Shown: positions 52,956-64,000 of the stretch, in pieces
How positions within the stretch are numbered: position 1 is the first letter of the stretch
Layout of the letters: each line of letters opens with the position of its first letter
Origin: Onchidella celtica
Taxonomy: Eukaryota > Mollusca > Gastropoda > Systellommatophora > Onchidiidae
Assembly: GCA_963931925.1 (NCBI GenBank)
Contig: OZ007570.1
Location: 43,732,187 to 43,796,186, forward strand
Direction of reading: 5' to 3'
Length of the DNA stretch: 64,000 bases
The notes under the pieces: model-generated
What the model saw: the letters and a program-made list of their open reading frames with translations, nothing else
Told to the model about the DNA's origin: nothing
The model's database searches: none
Program-made: the position numbers and the translations under genes

Positions 52956-53202
52956 ATTTTTTAATATAATAAGATGAGATTTCTGACAACCTGGGGTGCT
53001 CTAGACTCTTACCACAGTAAAGTGGCGACTTTGAAAAATGCGCTGTATGCACAGTAATTACGTGGTGATTCCTGATTCTAAAATTTTCTAAAAATGTCTG
53101 GATGATTGACAGGCTTGAAATGAAAGGGAGAGTATCACGTTTTTTTTTTCCTTTTTGCAAATTTCTACTTCAAAGTATATGTTTTTATCACGATATCAAC
53201 CT

Positions 53203-53217
53203 CCCCCCCCCCCCCCC
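53203..53217. repeat. Poly-C tract (15)
   Basis: Fifteen C within a pyrimidine-only stretch. Confidence 0.95.
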
Positions 53218-54842
53218 TCCCCCTCTTGTGATTCCATGAAAGAGACACCTGAGCGCAATAGATGCCATTGAATCCAATCAATCCTTTTATTCCACTAGAA
53301 CAAATTGAATAGCCCGCTTTATAAGCCTGCCGCGTTGTCCCATTAGCAACAACAACGCAAAAATAACTTTAATAAAACCTGCTGTCTTCTAGACCGTGAC
53401 TATGTGAAATCATTCCTAAATCAAGCATTCTGCTACTGATTTACATTTTTCACATCATGAGAGAATATCCAACATTTTGTCAGGAAGTTCTGAAAAAAAA
53501 AGCAAGAAAGTTTCCCATCGCTGAATCTCCGCCCCATAATGCTAAACTGCCGGTAGAGCGAGCCAGTCAAAAATCAAATACAAATGTTCGAAATTTCAAA
53601 CTTCTGTGAAAAGGATAAAAGACTGGGCCGTGGGAGGATCTGAGAGAGCACGGTGCAAAATATCTCTTTCCAGCCCAGTTCAAATTTTCATTGCACACTT
53701 TGCTTCACGAGCAAAGAAACAAAAATGCATGGGGTACATGACTGTGAATGGTGCCAGCTGTGAATCATAACGTTACCTGTCCATTCATTCGGGCAACAGA
53801 CGGGGGAATGTTCAGAATGACAGAAAAAATTTAAAAGAAAACAAAAACAAAAAAACGACATAAAAACTTGCACTATTCGATTCTCTGATACTAATAAATA
53901 CAATGAATGGTATACGGTAGAACAGTATGCATGCAAAAAATAATAAAAATTTATTTATATTCATATATTATCAAATTACGACTACCTGGTTACAAATCAA
54001 ATAGGCCTACATGAAATTTAATTATTTATTTCAAACCAAATGCATACCTATAATTTTTGTCCTCTTGACAAAAAATATGATTATTTATTTATAAATCTAA
54101 TTTATTTCTTTTGTTTTTACTTTCACTCACTTTTGAAAATTTTTTAGTGGGTAAGTGGGGGGGAGTCGGGGTTCATTGTTTCACATATCAATTTCTGTTA
54201 AATTAAACACCACATTTTAATCTTTTGTTCCATTCTTCTTATTTGTCACTATCTGACATACTTCTTCAAGTGCCGGATCTGGAACAGATATCGACGATCA
54301 TGGTTCGCCACTCATTCCTCCGCTCGGATGCTCTCAAAAAGCCCATATTGTCCTGGCTTTTCCCTGTCGCCCATCTGTGCAAACTCTCTAAATTAATAAT
54401 GTTATTCTTTGTCTACCTCTGCTTGCTTTTTTTTTTACTCTCTCTTTATCCAGTTAGAGCAAGGTGCTCAAGACCTTTGTGTCAATTCAGGTGCCCCATG
54501 AACTGCAATTGTCTTCTCCTAACTGTTTTAATGACATACCATGCATATTATTAATATACCACTATCCTAGATCCATAATGCATGCGTCTTATCTCTTACA
54601 CTGATATATGAAACCTGAGACACGTATTATATTGTCTTGTACGTCATGTACCAACTTGTATCTCGCTACTGACATTGACAATCATCTTCATCGACAACAA
54701 ACATTTTACAATGAAAATTGTCTTTCCGCCTGCGAACAAAAAAAGAAAACACGAATCGAAAACACCCAATTACGCGAGGAATAACATCACAACCTAGAGG
54801 ATAAAAAAAAGCCTCCCAAATTAAAGGTTTCTCCTCTTTTCT

Positions 54843-54853
54843 CCCCCCCCCCC
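54843..54853. repeat. Poly-C tract (11)
   Basis: Eleven consecutive C. Confidence 0.95.
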
Positions 54854-55364
54854 TCCCCCTGCCGTGCCCGTGCAGCCGCTCGTGCCAAGAAGGCACGAGA
54901 CCGGGTTCACCTTGTACCATTTGCTACTGACGTTTTTTGTTGTTTTTTCCGTTCTTTCTCTCTGTCTTTGACGAGGTTTGCAGGAATGAAAGATCTATCC
55001 GGCAAGGCGTTAGACCTTTGGTTGCGCTGGCATTATGAATGAATGAACATATCTGGTGTACTCTGCTTGTTTCTGTCTTATCTGCCTATTGTTTGTTGTC
55101 CCACGTACGCTCGCTACTCGAACTATCTCACATCCTATGCAGGTGTACGCGAACTCAGCCAAGTAGGAACACGGTGAATGATAGGACTAATAGAAGGAGC
55201 AACAACAACAGAAAAGGGTAACACTCCAAACTGCCACACCCCAAGCACACTGCGTTTGTGCCATTTCTTCTCCCGCCTCTTCCCGCCCTCCCCTGTTTTT
55301 ATTACTAGATTACTGTTCTTTCTCACAAAGAAGATGCACGTGTGTTTCTGTGTTAAGTATTCGT

Positions 55365-55388
55365 CCCCCCCCCCCCCCCCGCGCGCGT
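55365..55388. repeat. C16 followed by (GC)n
   Basis: Sixteen C and then gcgcgcg; the second part could adopt Z-DNA. Confidence 0.9.
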
Positions 55389-56871
55389 TGATTGAGTAGC
55401 CTGGTGTTTCAGAATACACGGTAATTTTATTCACCGTATTATACCTTTCGATGCCATACACATGATTATCTAACTGTAATGTGTAATGTTGTGTGGGCCT
55501 ATCTGAAAATGTGGCTATGCTTGTGTACAAACTGAAAGAGACAGACGGGCCGAGGAGTAACAGCTGCTGCTGTCTGTGTTAATGAAGAAAATAAAATTAA
55601 AATAAAAAACAAGAGCTGTCGTGTGCACTCCCATCACCCACCCATCCAGCACACTGGAGTTGCGACTACAGTAAAAATTAAATGTTGAACAGCTTCTTTT
55701 TCCTTTGACTTCCAGAACATCGCGATCTTCATTCTTATTTGTTCCAACTCCACTTTTTGTACAACTGAGAAATTCGACATCTTTAAATAGTATATTATGA
55801 TAAGGAGTTAGAATAAATCGGAACTGTGAAACAGCTTATAATAAGTGCCACAATGCATTTTAAATAAGTATCAAAGTTCGTTACATCTCGTCTACATACT
55901 AAAAGATCTCCAGTTTGTTGTTTTTCACAAAAAAGAGGAAGAACAAACAAGAACTAAGGTCAAGACATGCTTATTGCTTTAGACACGCTACCTGTACCCT
56001 GCTAATTTAAGTGTCACAAAACAGCTCAGAAACAACCATTTTCCAAAAGAAAAAGAATTAAATAAAAGGGCTAGCCTAGTAAAAATTTGCAGGTGGCAAT
56101 TCCACGATCAATACTAGAGCTAGATCTAAATTCAGAACGTAGACATGAGTTTGGTGAGGAGACATTTCAGTAAGATCGTCTAAGATTTTTTCGATTCTTT
56201 CTTATTTTCTCATGTCTTCCTGTACGAGGAGGGCGATACTATTTGGCTCAACTCGCTTCTTCTCAAGGAAAATGACATTAAGGTATCATGAACCTCCGGT
56301 GAATCATAAATTAATTAGAATGTTATGAAAATCGTAAAAGTAAATAAAACAACATAAAGACGACGACAACGGAGCAGTTGATGGGAATATTACACACGAG
56401 CAGCATCAACCTTCGCATACATCGCATTTTCATATCATGCCTGGGGCGTTTTCTGTAGTAAGCATGCAAACACACTGACAATCTAAGTAACAGGTAACCA
56501 CCCTAGCCTCTCAAAATATGGCGAATCTGAGTTCTGTCACGTTCGGCCTCGATCACTGTCTTATTAAGTTTACCCCGACTCTATAAATTCATTATTTCAG
56601 TCACCAAGACAAAGAATTTTATAGCGTTTTTTTTTTCTTTATGGTCCGTGACTGAATTTTGTGTGTGACAATCGAATGTAAAATGTCTAAAACTAACAAC
56701 ACTTACCGAAATTGGACAAAATGCTCTTCGGTTTTTGTAAAATTGTACGTAATTATGAGAATGCTTCACTTAGTCTTTATTTCATCACACTTTCCGCCGA
56801 TATGATCTGTGCTGCATAATAATTATGGACTGTTTTATCATGAGCACAGTATTTTAAGAATGTAATGTTGG

Positions 56872-57109
56872 CCTACTGATTGTAAGGCTTAATGGTACAT
56901 AAATATATATTATTAAGCTGGGACAAAATTTTACCCGTTTGATGTACACACTGTGTCAGCTGCTTTATCTACAGATGGTATATTGTATTTTCACTCAGCC
57001 TACTGAGTGTGAGGCATAATGGTATATGCTGGGACAAAATTTACATGCTGGATAATTTTATAGATTGTGTCGGCTGATTTATCCCTATAGATGGTATTTT
57101 CATTCAGCC
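56872..57109. repeat. Diverged tandem duplication, two copies of about 110-127 bp
   Basis: Both copies (56,872-56,998 and 56,999-57,109) begin 'cctactgattgtaagg' or 'cctactgagtgtgagg', then 'taatggta', 'gctgggacaaaatt', 'tgtgtcagctg(c/a)tttat' and 'acagatggtattttcattcag' type blocks. It lies next to the 64-bp array. Confidence 0.8.
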
Positions 57110-57154
57110 AAACTGTCACTCTGTCTCACTCTGAGAGGCGGCCCGTCTGCCGTT

Positions 57155-57418
57155 GTTTATGTTGTTTTTTTCTTTCTTTCCCCGATGCTTAAGTCATGTA
57201 CTTTTCTTCATTTGTCCTGTTTATGTTGTTTTTTTCTTTCTTTCCCCGATGCTTAAGTCATGTACTTTTCTTCATTTGTCCTGTTTATGTTATTTTTTTC
57301 TTTCTTTCCCCGATGCTTAAGTCATGTACTTTTCTTCATTTGTCCTGTTTATGTTGTTTTTTTCTTTCTTTCCCCGATGCTTAAGTCATGTACTTTTCTT
57401 CATTTGTCCTGTTTATGT
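57155..57418. repeat. 64-bp minisatellite, four near-identical copies
   Basis: Units start at 57,155, 57,219, 57,283 and 57,347, plus a partial fifth at 57,411. Each runs 'gtttatgttgtttttttctt', 'tctttccccgatgcttaagt', 'catgtacttttcttcatttg' and 'tcct'. Copies differ at one position or so (gttattt versus gttgttt in copy 3), so the array is young. It yields overlapping, repetitive plus-strand frames that are not genes. Confidence 0.97.
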
Positions 57419-57926
57419 TCTTGCCATTTTCACCACTGTGTTGCACTGGCTACATTATTCTGCCCAAATGACGACTGTTGTACACCTTGCTAAACACTAT
57501 GGTGCTCCCAGTGCAAGGAACCATAACTTAGTATCCGTCAACTACTAAATACCACTGGCCTCTTTCTGTTACAGAATTGCGTTTTCAGACAGCTGCTGTA
57601 CATTGATATTCCGAATTTCCACGAGAGAAACGGTTGAAAAGAATAACATGTAGAAACCGCTCCACTACCAGATCAACCAAAAGCAAAAACGTGTGCACTG
57701 TTCAAAATTGCTGACGACAACCAGTAGCAATGGCATTTGATTAGCACGTAAAAACACGTCATATGAATGCATTTATTCTAGGTGTGGTAGAGGTGCAGCG
57801 ACCAGGAAGGCTTGGATTATGCCACAATTAATTGGCATATTCTGAAAAGTACATCTATTCTACACCCCTCACCACAACATAATGTAATATCTCTCAGAGC
57901 TGTCCTACACAAAACTATCCACTTTC

Positions 57927-58045
57927 CCATCCATCCATACACCCATTCATCCATCTATCCAACTATCCATCCATCCATCCACCCATTCATGCATCCATCC
58001 ATCCACCCATTCATGCATCCATCCATCCACCCATGCATCCATCCA
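57927..58045. repeat. (CCAT)n-type microsatellite
   Basis: catccatccat-type tetranucleotide repeats with a longer internal period ('cacccattcatgcatccatc' repeated). Confidence 0.95.
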
Positions 58046-58432
58046 ATTTAACACTACATTTGATTTCCATAGACAAAAGCCATGATGACAGCTCGACAAT
58101 TGTTCCAACAATTTACTGATTATCATCCACAAGTAAAGAGACAAAAGTAAAATAAAAACTGAACACGCTCCCTAGTGCTGTTCCCGGCTTCAAAAGCAGA
58201 GAAATGTGACATTTATCAGCACGTTGACCCGTGACTAATTGTGATGGCCTTGTCATAATTTGTAACATAATGATTGTTTGACTCACTGGTAAAACTGGTG
58301 CTGTTCCTGGATAAGTATGAACAAGTGACTCATCATTCATTGTATTGTTGTTTGACAATCAGGGTGGTTGGCACTAAACTTACTGTCGTTCTCTCATTGT
58401 CCTGCTACCTTGTCCACCGAATGAGCAACTGA

Positions 58433-58455
58433 ACACACACACACACACACGCACG

Positions 58456-58487
<32 letters not shown>

Positions 58488-58488
58488 A
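58433..58488. repeat. (CA)n(CG)n(CA)n microsatellite
   Basis: Alternating purine-pyrimidine over about 55 bp with a central gcgcgcgc; a candidate Z-DNA former. Confidence 0.95.
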
Positions 58489-58963
58489 ATCGATAAGCAG
58501 GAATTGGTAGGGCATTCAAATTAATTTCATCATTCATTATATTGAACCAGTGTGCTGTTTTATAAACCGGTAGATTATATCAGGTGCATATATTAACTCC
58601 CTCCCCTCTCTCTGCAGTCACTGACTTGCATGTTACAACTGTAGTGTATGTCTGTCCTGTCTCTTTGGCTATCCTATGCCTAGCCCTGTCTCTCTATTTT
58701 TCTCTCTCCTTCCTTCTCTCTCTCCCACACACACATTTCTCTGCCTAACTAAACTAGTTCACACGGTTGAGTACATATGGCTGGATGAAGGACAGATTTA
58801 CTACCCCCCTCCTTCCTTTCCTCATCTTCTGTCATTCACTAATCTATATGCCACAAACAACTGCTAGCCATCAACTTATCTGCCAGTGTGCCAACACCCT
58901 GCCTCATCCATTTAGCTCCTTCATGCAGTCATTGGCACATCCGCCTACCTATTCACTCACTCA

Positions 58964-58976
58964 CCCCCCCCCCCCC
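58964..58976. repeat. Poly-C tract (13)
   Basis: Thirteen consecutive C. Confidence 0.95.
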
Positions 58977-59387
58977 AATCCCCAAATTCATTCACGTCCT
59001 CATGTCCCATTCACCCATAATCATTTTCTCATGCAATCCCCAAGTCCCACAAACTCATTCACCCTTTAAGGTATAATTTACTATCACAGCCAGTTACTCA
59101 TAAAAGTACGTGTAGGCCTACTCACATGCAAACACAACCGTTGTCACTCACGAATCATCACATTTACATTCAGTGACATTACTAAAGTCTTACATAAGCG
59201 GACATTCACTCGCCTGCTCACTCTCACAGTCATACAGAACCAAACCCTCCATGTTCAATGTCCCATCCTCTTCTGTAGACCTCACCATAGAACACACAGC
59301 ACGTGGGCCTGTTCTGTTGGCTCAAACACAATTAATGATAAAGACACTATCAGGTTTCGTTGTTTACGCTGTTTCCAGTTCTGACAT

Positions 59388-59407
59388 CTCTCTCTCTCTC
59401 TCTCTCC
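59388..59407. repeat. (TC)n microsatellite
   Basis: About ten tc units. Confidence 0.85.
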
Positions 59408-61302
59408 TTTTGTTTTCCCGTCTTCTGTTTCTCAAATTTTAATCTGCCACCCACCAACATATTGTATTTTCTCTCTCTCTCTCTTGCGCCCGATTATCTG
59501 TCTGAATATTGGTCGCTTTTCTCTCGTGTGTTAGGAGTGTAACTGTTTACTTCCAAGTGAACACTTCCAATCTCCATCTCACTTATATCCCCTTACTCTC
59601 ACCAGTGCTCTATTGTGAAATAGGCCCCAGGTCTTGCCAATCATAACGCATCATAGTTCTGCTGGTTATAATCATGGATTCTTCAAAGTTTTTCAAAAGG
59701 AATGAGGGGCCGGGATGGGGGAGGGGTCGAAAAGCAGAACAAAGTCTCCATATATACGAAGAAACATAAAAGAACGTGGCGACTTTCTAAAACAATTACT
59801 TCATCAGCTCATTGAAACATCCATGGAACCTCACAGAGCCCAGGTAGAGAGACTGATTACTCAGAGCTAATTTATGACATTGTGGTTATCATCATCACTG
59901 TAACAACCTTAACTAATAGTAGCACTCTTTGACCTTTGGATTCGCTAGCCTGTTTCTTCTGCGTCACGGAGTTAACTTGATGCTCCAGTGTGCAACAGAC
60001 TGTCCGTGCAGTCTAACTGCTATCAAGCAATTGGAGCTTATTGAATTCATGGTGGTTTCTCCGGGCTCCCCATACTTATAGCAAAAAATAAATAAATCAC
60101 GAAATAGTAGTAATGATCTCTATGCAGCCATTCATGAAGTCACAGCAGAAAGTTGTTTACTGTTCAAAGTAAATGTTTGACTACAGTGCTGCTACCCCCT
60201 CTACCCTCGCGACTCCTGCTGCAGTAATTCGCATCAAAGAAAGTATTTGTTTCAGACTACTACCCCATAACAAATATTATTTTAGCGCCGGGTGTTTTCC
60301 ATATTGTTGTATGTCATTTTTGTCTTTTCGAGAGAATGAGGATCGAAACTTGGAAGAGTTGTGTAAAATCAGAGGACAACATTATATCATAAACACATAG
60401 GCTACCTCGAAAAGTTTTAACTGATTAGAATGGCACTTATGCATAATGAGATTAGGAGTGAGAGAACCATTTTCATGGCAATAGCTCAAAATCTGCATAC
60501 AACAATATGGCAAATATCCCACGATATCAAGAACACAACCATTCGATTCGACATTACAATTGTTAAAGCCACCGCAGCTACTTCTCAAGTACTACACTGA
60601 GTGTTGTCACCTCAACTGGAACTATTTACAGCAACACTGTACTAGTACACTGTAACCAGTGTATTCAACAATCGTCCTTGTTCCATTTTGGTAATACTTC
60701 ACTGTGTCTATCAATTTATTTCGCTACAACAGTCTCAGCATTCTTCTACGCCTGTGACTCCAACAGCTTCTAACACTCTTGCGCCACCGTAACCACTACA
60801 GATAATGGGTACTTTCTATATTTAGAGGGAGCACATTGAAAACTGAGTAAAACCCGATGCCAGACAGATAGAAAGGAGGGGAAAGTTGGTAAAGGTCAAA
60901 TGGTCAACTGCCACTGTTACAGAGAGATACGGAAGAGCATACATTATACCGGGAGTTCGGGTGCGTATACCTGAGCGGGTGTTTGAATCAATGAGTGCCA
61001 CCAATGCACTATACTACTTTACTGGTGCACGTACAGTAGACATAGTTACTGTTCTGAAATGTAAAATAGGTCTGCTGACTGAAAAGTGAAAAGTATATTG
61101 ACAAAGAGATAGAAAAAAAGTCAGGCACGCATACATGCAGATGAACAGACCAAGCTAGATACAATGCCTGCGTATAGATTAGAGGGTATTAGCAACCGCC
61201 AAAGACTATAGCATAATAGGGACGGACAAATAAAAGTCTTTGAGTTCGGGTGAGCAAGTTTAGAAGACTACTTCAATGAATGCTTCACTGTAGTTGGTGT
61301 TT

Positions 61303-61345
61303 TTGTTGTTGTTGTTGTTGTTGTTGTTGTGGGGGGGGGGGGGGG
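61303..61345. repeat. (GTT)n followed by G15
   Basis: About nine gtt units and then fifteen G. Confidence 0.95.
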
Positions 61346-61694
61346 ATAATCTCCAATCGATTAAGAATAAACTTTAAACAAAAAAAAATGATAAAAATAC
61401 ATTTTATGTAGAACGAACACACAGAATATATAAAAATGTGCAAAAGTGAAAGGTCAAACGAGAGAGATACCTGCGTACGCCTAAGATAAGACCAATTACT
61501 TTCATTCATTGTCGGAAATTCCACAGCACTCAATGTCTTCCTGTGTGTTGTAGTTACAGTCAAGTGTTCGTTAGCGTATGTGTGAAGTGCAAGCTGTGAC
61601 AAGCTGCCAACAATACAGTAAAACGCAAGGTGGTGAGTACATACAGTAGAAGTGTCCTAACGGGCTGTTGGATCGGGGATTGAAATTGATGGCT

Positions 61695-61797
61695 TGATGG
61701 ATGGATGGATGGATGGATGGATGGTGGAAGGATGGATGGATGGATGGGTGGTGGAAGGATGGATGGATGGACGAATGGATGGTTGGATGGATGGATG
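61695..61797. repeat. (GGAT)n-type microsatellite
   Basis: ggat repeats with 'ggtggaaggatggatggatg' interruptions occurring twice. Confidence 0.95.
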
Positions 61798-63629
61798 ATA
61801 CATTCCTCAAATGAAAAGACGCACCAACTGAACAGAGACTTGTAATTTAAAATATGTGAATGCAGCGATTTTAGTGGTTTACCTACACACAACAAACAAT
61901 ACGGTGCCCCAAGGAACTCAAGAAACGGGAAAACTGGCTCATTTTGAGAAATATGTAAAATGCATTTTAACTTTAAAACTGCGTTGCGAATGCCAAAGGT
62001 CGTATTTTATTATATCACTGCACAATCATGAATTATGGATTACATCGAGGCAAGTAAATAAAATGTATGTCATACAAGATCTGTATTCTTAGTTAAACAG
62101 CACGAGTTTCTTGCAGTTTCCTAGGATACTAAAAGACAACGGGAATTTTTAGTTAGATTCCAAGTGTCCCAAATAAGATCAAAATCGCTGCAGGTCTTGG
62201 CGATTTGTACCATGGTAGGATAACATGACGACGCAAGGAGACCTCTATTTGATGCGCTTTGTTATTGTTATCATTTCTATAAAGAGGAAGGAGAGCATTT
62301 ATTTGTAGCCGTAGGGATGAAGGCAGTTAGTCAAATATATCTGGATTAAAGGGCACTTGCATGTAAACAAAGACAGACAAGGGTGTGTTTGTCGGAGGAT
62401 ATTTATCATTATTATGATCCTGCTTGCCCTTCCGAGGCCTGACACTTATAAATTCTCTCCCTAAAGGTAGGTGGGCCTCTATCATTCTCCACAAACAAGA
62501 GGCTGGCCTCCATCGCAGTATGCCCTCCAAGCATCTATCAAACCAAATTAACAGGGCAATTTCAAGGTATGCGCTCCACTGGCTACTCCACCTTGCACCG
62601 AGGGGAACACACCTGTGTAACCATAAACATGACATGTTTACAAACGCGTGAACACTCACAGAGACAATGGGCCGGCGTCCGTGTAAGCATTGTTTTCTCT
62701 TCCGTGTTAACCACACCAGGCAACCGTCAAATACACGTATTTCCCTTGGTTTTCTTCGGTGCAACTTAATTGCTTCGTGTCGACTTGTTTCGCTTTTCGA
62801 CGAATTTTTCGACAAATTTTACATAGCACACGCAATTTGCTTCCTGTTTAATCATCTTCACCAAGTCCGTGGAGTTACTAGTACTGATCAATACTGGCAA
62901 ACAAACAAACAAAATCCTGGGAAGCATTGGAAAAAAGTATTTAATCATACGTCGGGTCCATTTGGCTTCTTCAGAGGAATGGAAAGAAACAGTATTCAGA
63001 ATGAGAAACTAAGTCGATGATACAGTTAGTGGGTCAGTGGGTCTTTTTCCGAATGCTTATAATTATAATATCTACGGGTTTAAATAGCATAGAGCACCTA
63101 TGCCTACATACAAACGTGTCCGGATTCACATGGGACAGCTGTTAAATTCTTTCCAAACTATTTGGTCTGCCCTTCATGACATTCATAAATAATGTTATTG
63201 TTATGCAATGTACAGTCACCAGAATGGATATTTTGTTTGCCGAAGTGTTAACACATTCCCGCTGATGAAAAATAGATACTTTCTGTTGTTTTTTTTCTTT
63301 GCCCTGTGAAGGGTATTCACATGTGAGGCTATTTCATTTCCAAGGGATAAAACAAATCGATGCTTGTTGCTTTGTCTTGTTTTGTTCCTGAAGTTTGGAC
63401 TGCCATTCTTTTTTCTTTGTAACACCGAGACCGTCTACTGAAATTAAGAAACACATTCTGCGCGCACTTCACACTTGCGTGGTGTGTGCAATCGACTGTT
63501 TCTGTAAGGGATTTAGCGCTACATATTGTGGCGTAAAGAGATTAGCTATTCAATCGATTTTAATATCGTAGCTACGTTTCATTACACAATGTAGTTTGCG
63601 TATTGAAAGTTTGGGATTTTATTTAACGA

Positions 63630-64000
63630 AGTGGTTATTTTCAAGGCATGCCTTGGAACTAAAACCAGCGTTATTTTCAAGGCATGTTTCATTGACCAAT
63701 CAGAAGCTGTTTCAGTATTTCTAAACGTGGAGCCTTAGACTGTGCATTGTCAGACTGATATGTAACGACGTGAGGGTCTAGTCAGTTTGTATCATCGAGG
63801 CCGTAGGCCGATGTTCGTCTGGGTAGTAGTCAGATTGACATATCAGAGAAAGCCGCCGGGGTAGCTATGTATTGTTTATTGGACTCAAGTTATGCCTTGG
63901 AACTAACGCCAGCGTTATTTTCAAGGCATGTTTCATTGACCAATCAGAAGCTGTTAAGGTATGCCTTGAAAATAACGCTAGAGTTAGTTTCAAGGTATGC
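63630..64000. repeat. Cluster of palindromic repeats with 244-bp spacing
   Basis: Near-palindromes of 40 bp occur at 63,647-63,686 and 63,891-63,930 ('catgccttgga' ... 'ttttcaaggcatg'); a third, in the opposite sense, occupies 63,956-64,000. Each of the first two is followed by the same 'tttcattgaccaatcagaag' sequence. A half copy precedes the first. The cluster is cut by the window end. It looks like short inverted-repeat elements or one element with several inverted-repeat ends. Confidence 0.8.
63768..63843 (+). repeat. Core motif shared with the MITE at 52.5 kb
   Basis: 'cgtgagggtctagtcagttt', 'gtatcat' and 'tagtcagattga' appear in this order as in the minus strand of 52,735-52,815. It sits between two palindromic repeats of different sequence. 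Confidence 0.75.

Larger units (their letters stand above)
47755..64000 (-). other. Region 5' of E1: presumed dystrophin intron or 5' region
   Basis: I see no spectrin or calponin-homology coding segment in these 16 kb. Because E1 begins inside the protein (end of hinge 1) with a splice acceptor, the most likely reading is a very large intron whose upstream exon lies beyond 64,000. An internal promoter for a shorter isoform cannot be excluded from sequence alone. The stretch contains GA, CT, C, CA, CCAT and GGAT tracts, a MITE, two tandem-repeat arrays and a palindrome cluster, all listed separately. Confidence 0.7.

Noticed and set aside
57065..57548. Several overlapping plus-strand frames with repeated Phe-rich sequence
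   Set aside because: They come from the 64-bp minisatellite, which is not a multiple of three, so the same peptide appears in successive frames.
60822..61004. Frame containing a GIRTRTPG-like string, often seen in tRNA-derived repeats
   Set aside because: I could not find convincing box A and box B motifs or an element end, so it is left out.
62327..62815. Minus-strand open frame of 162 codons
   Set aside because: No recognisable domain, composition of a chance frame, and it overlaps plus-strand frames of similar size; no splice or promoter signals support it. It is not a CH-domain exon.
47755..64000. Search for calponin-homology (actin-binding) exons of dystrophin
   Set aside because: None of the minus-strand frames in this stretch shows CH-domain hallmarks, so these exons probably lie beyond the window.

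Overview
The window is nuclear DNA of an animal, and almost all of it belongs to one large gene on the minus strand: dystrophin (the invertebrate single orthologue of vertebrate dystrophin/utrophin). I could join 25 exons, from 47,754 down to 508, through GT/AG splice sites into one uninterrupted reading frame of 4,212 nt (1,404 codons). By my recollection of vertebrate dystrophin this corresponds to spectrin-like repeat 1 through hinge 2 to the start of repeat 13, with no missing exon. The actin-binding calponin-homology domains (5' side, beyond 64,000) and the distal rod, WW, EF-hand, ZZ and coiled-coil parts (3' side, below 1) are outside the window.

Layout. 1-27,500: 23 exons (E3-E25) separated by introns of 0.2-4.5 kb, AT-rich and mostly plain. 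This part also holds a tRNA-Asp-like SINE (about 10,906-11,335), a 96-bp tandem repeat (16,445-16,735) and, antisense to the gene in one intron, a decayed THAP/P-element-type transposase (22,629-25,228). 27,498-47,022: a 19.5-kb intron with a 5'-truncated CR1/L2-like LINE end and many low-complexity tracts, minisatellites and dispersed repeats. 47,023-47,754: exons E2 and E1. 47,755-64,000: about 16 kb without any exon I can recognise, with a MITE carrying 58-bp terminal inverted repeats, a 64-bp minisatellite, a diverged tandem duplication and a cluster of palindromic repeats at the end.

Organism. Intron-rich genes, a P-element/THAP transposase, CR1/L2 and SINE debris and abundant microsatellites point to a metazoan. 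The dystrophin is clearly bilaterian but diverged from vertebrates, and a dispersed repeat starting with GTTTGAGTTTGAGTTT followed by an 'acggcgca' type motif recalls repeats of mollusc genomes. I infer a lophotrochozoan, most probably a mollusc; this is an inference from style, not proof.

No prokaryotic features, CRISPR arrays, rRNA or functional tRNA genes were found. Most other open frames in the window are chance frames in introns or translations of GA/CT repeats.
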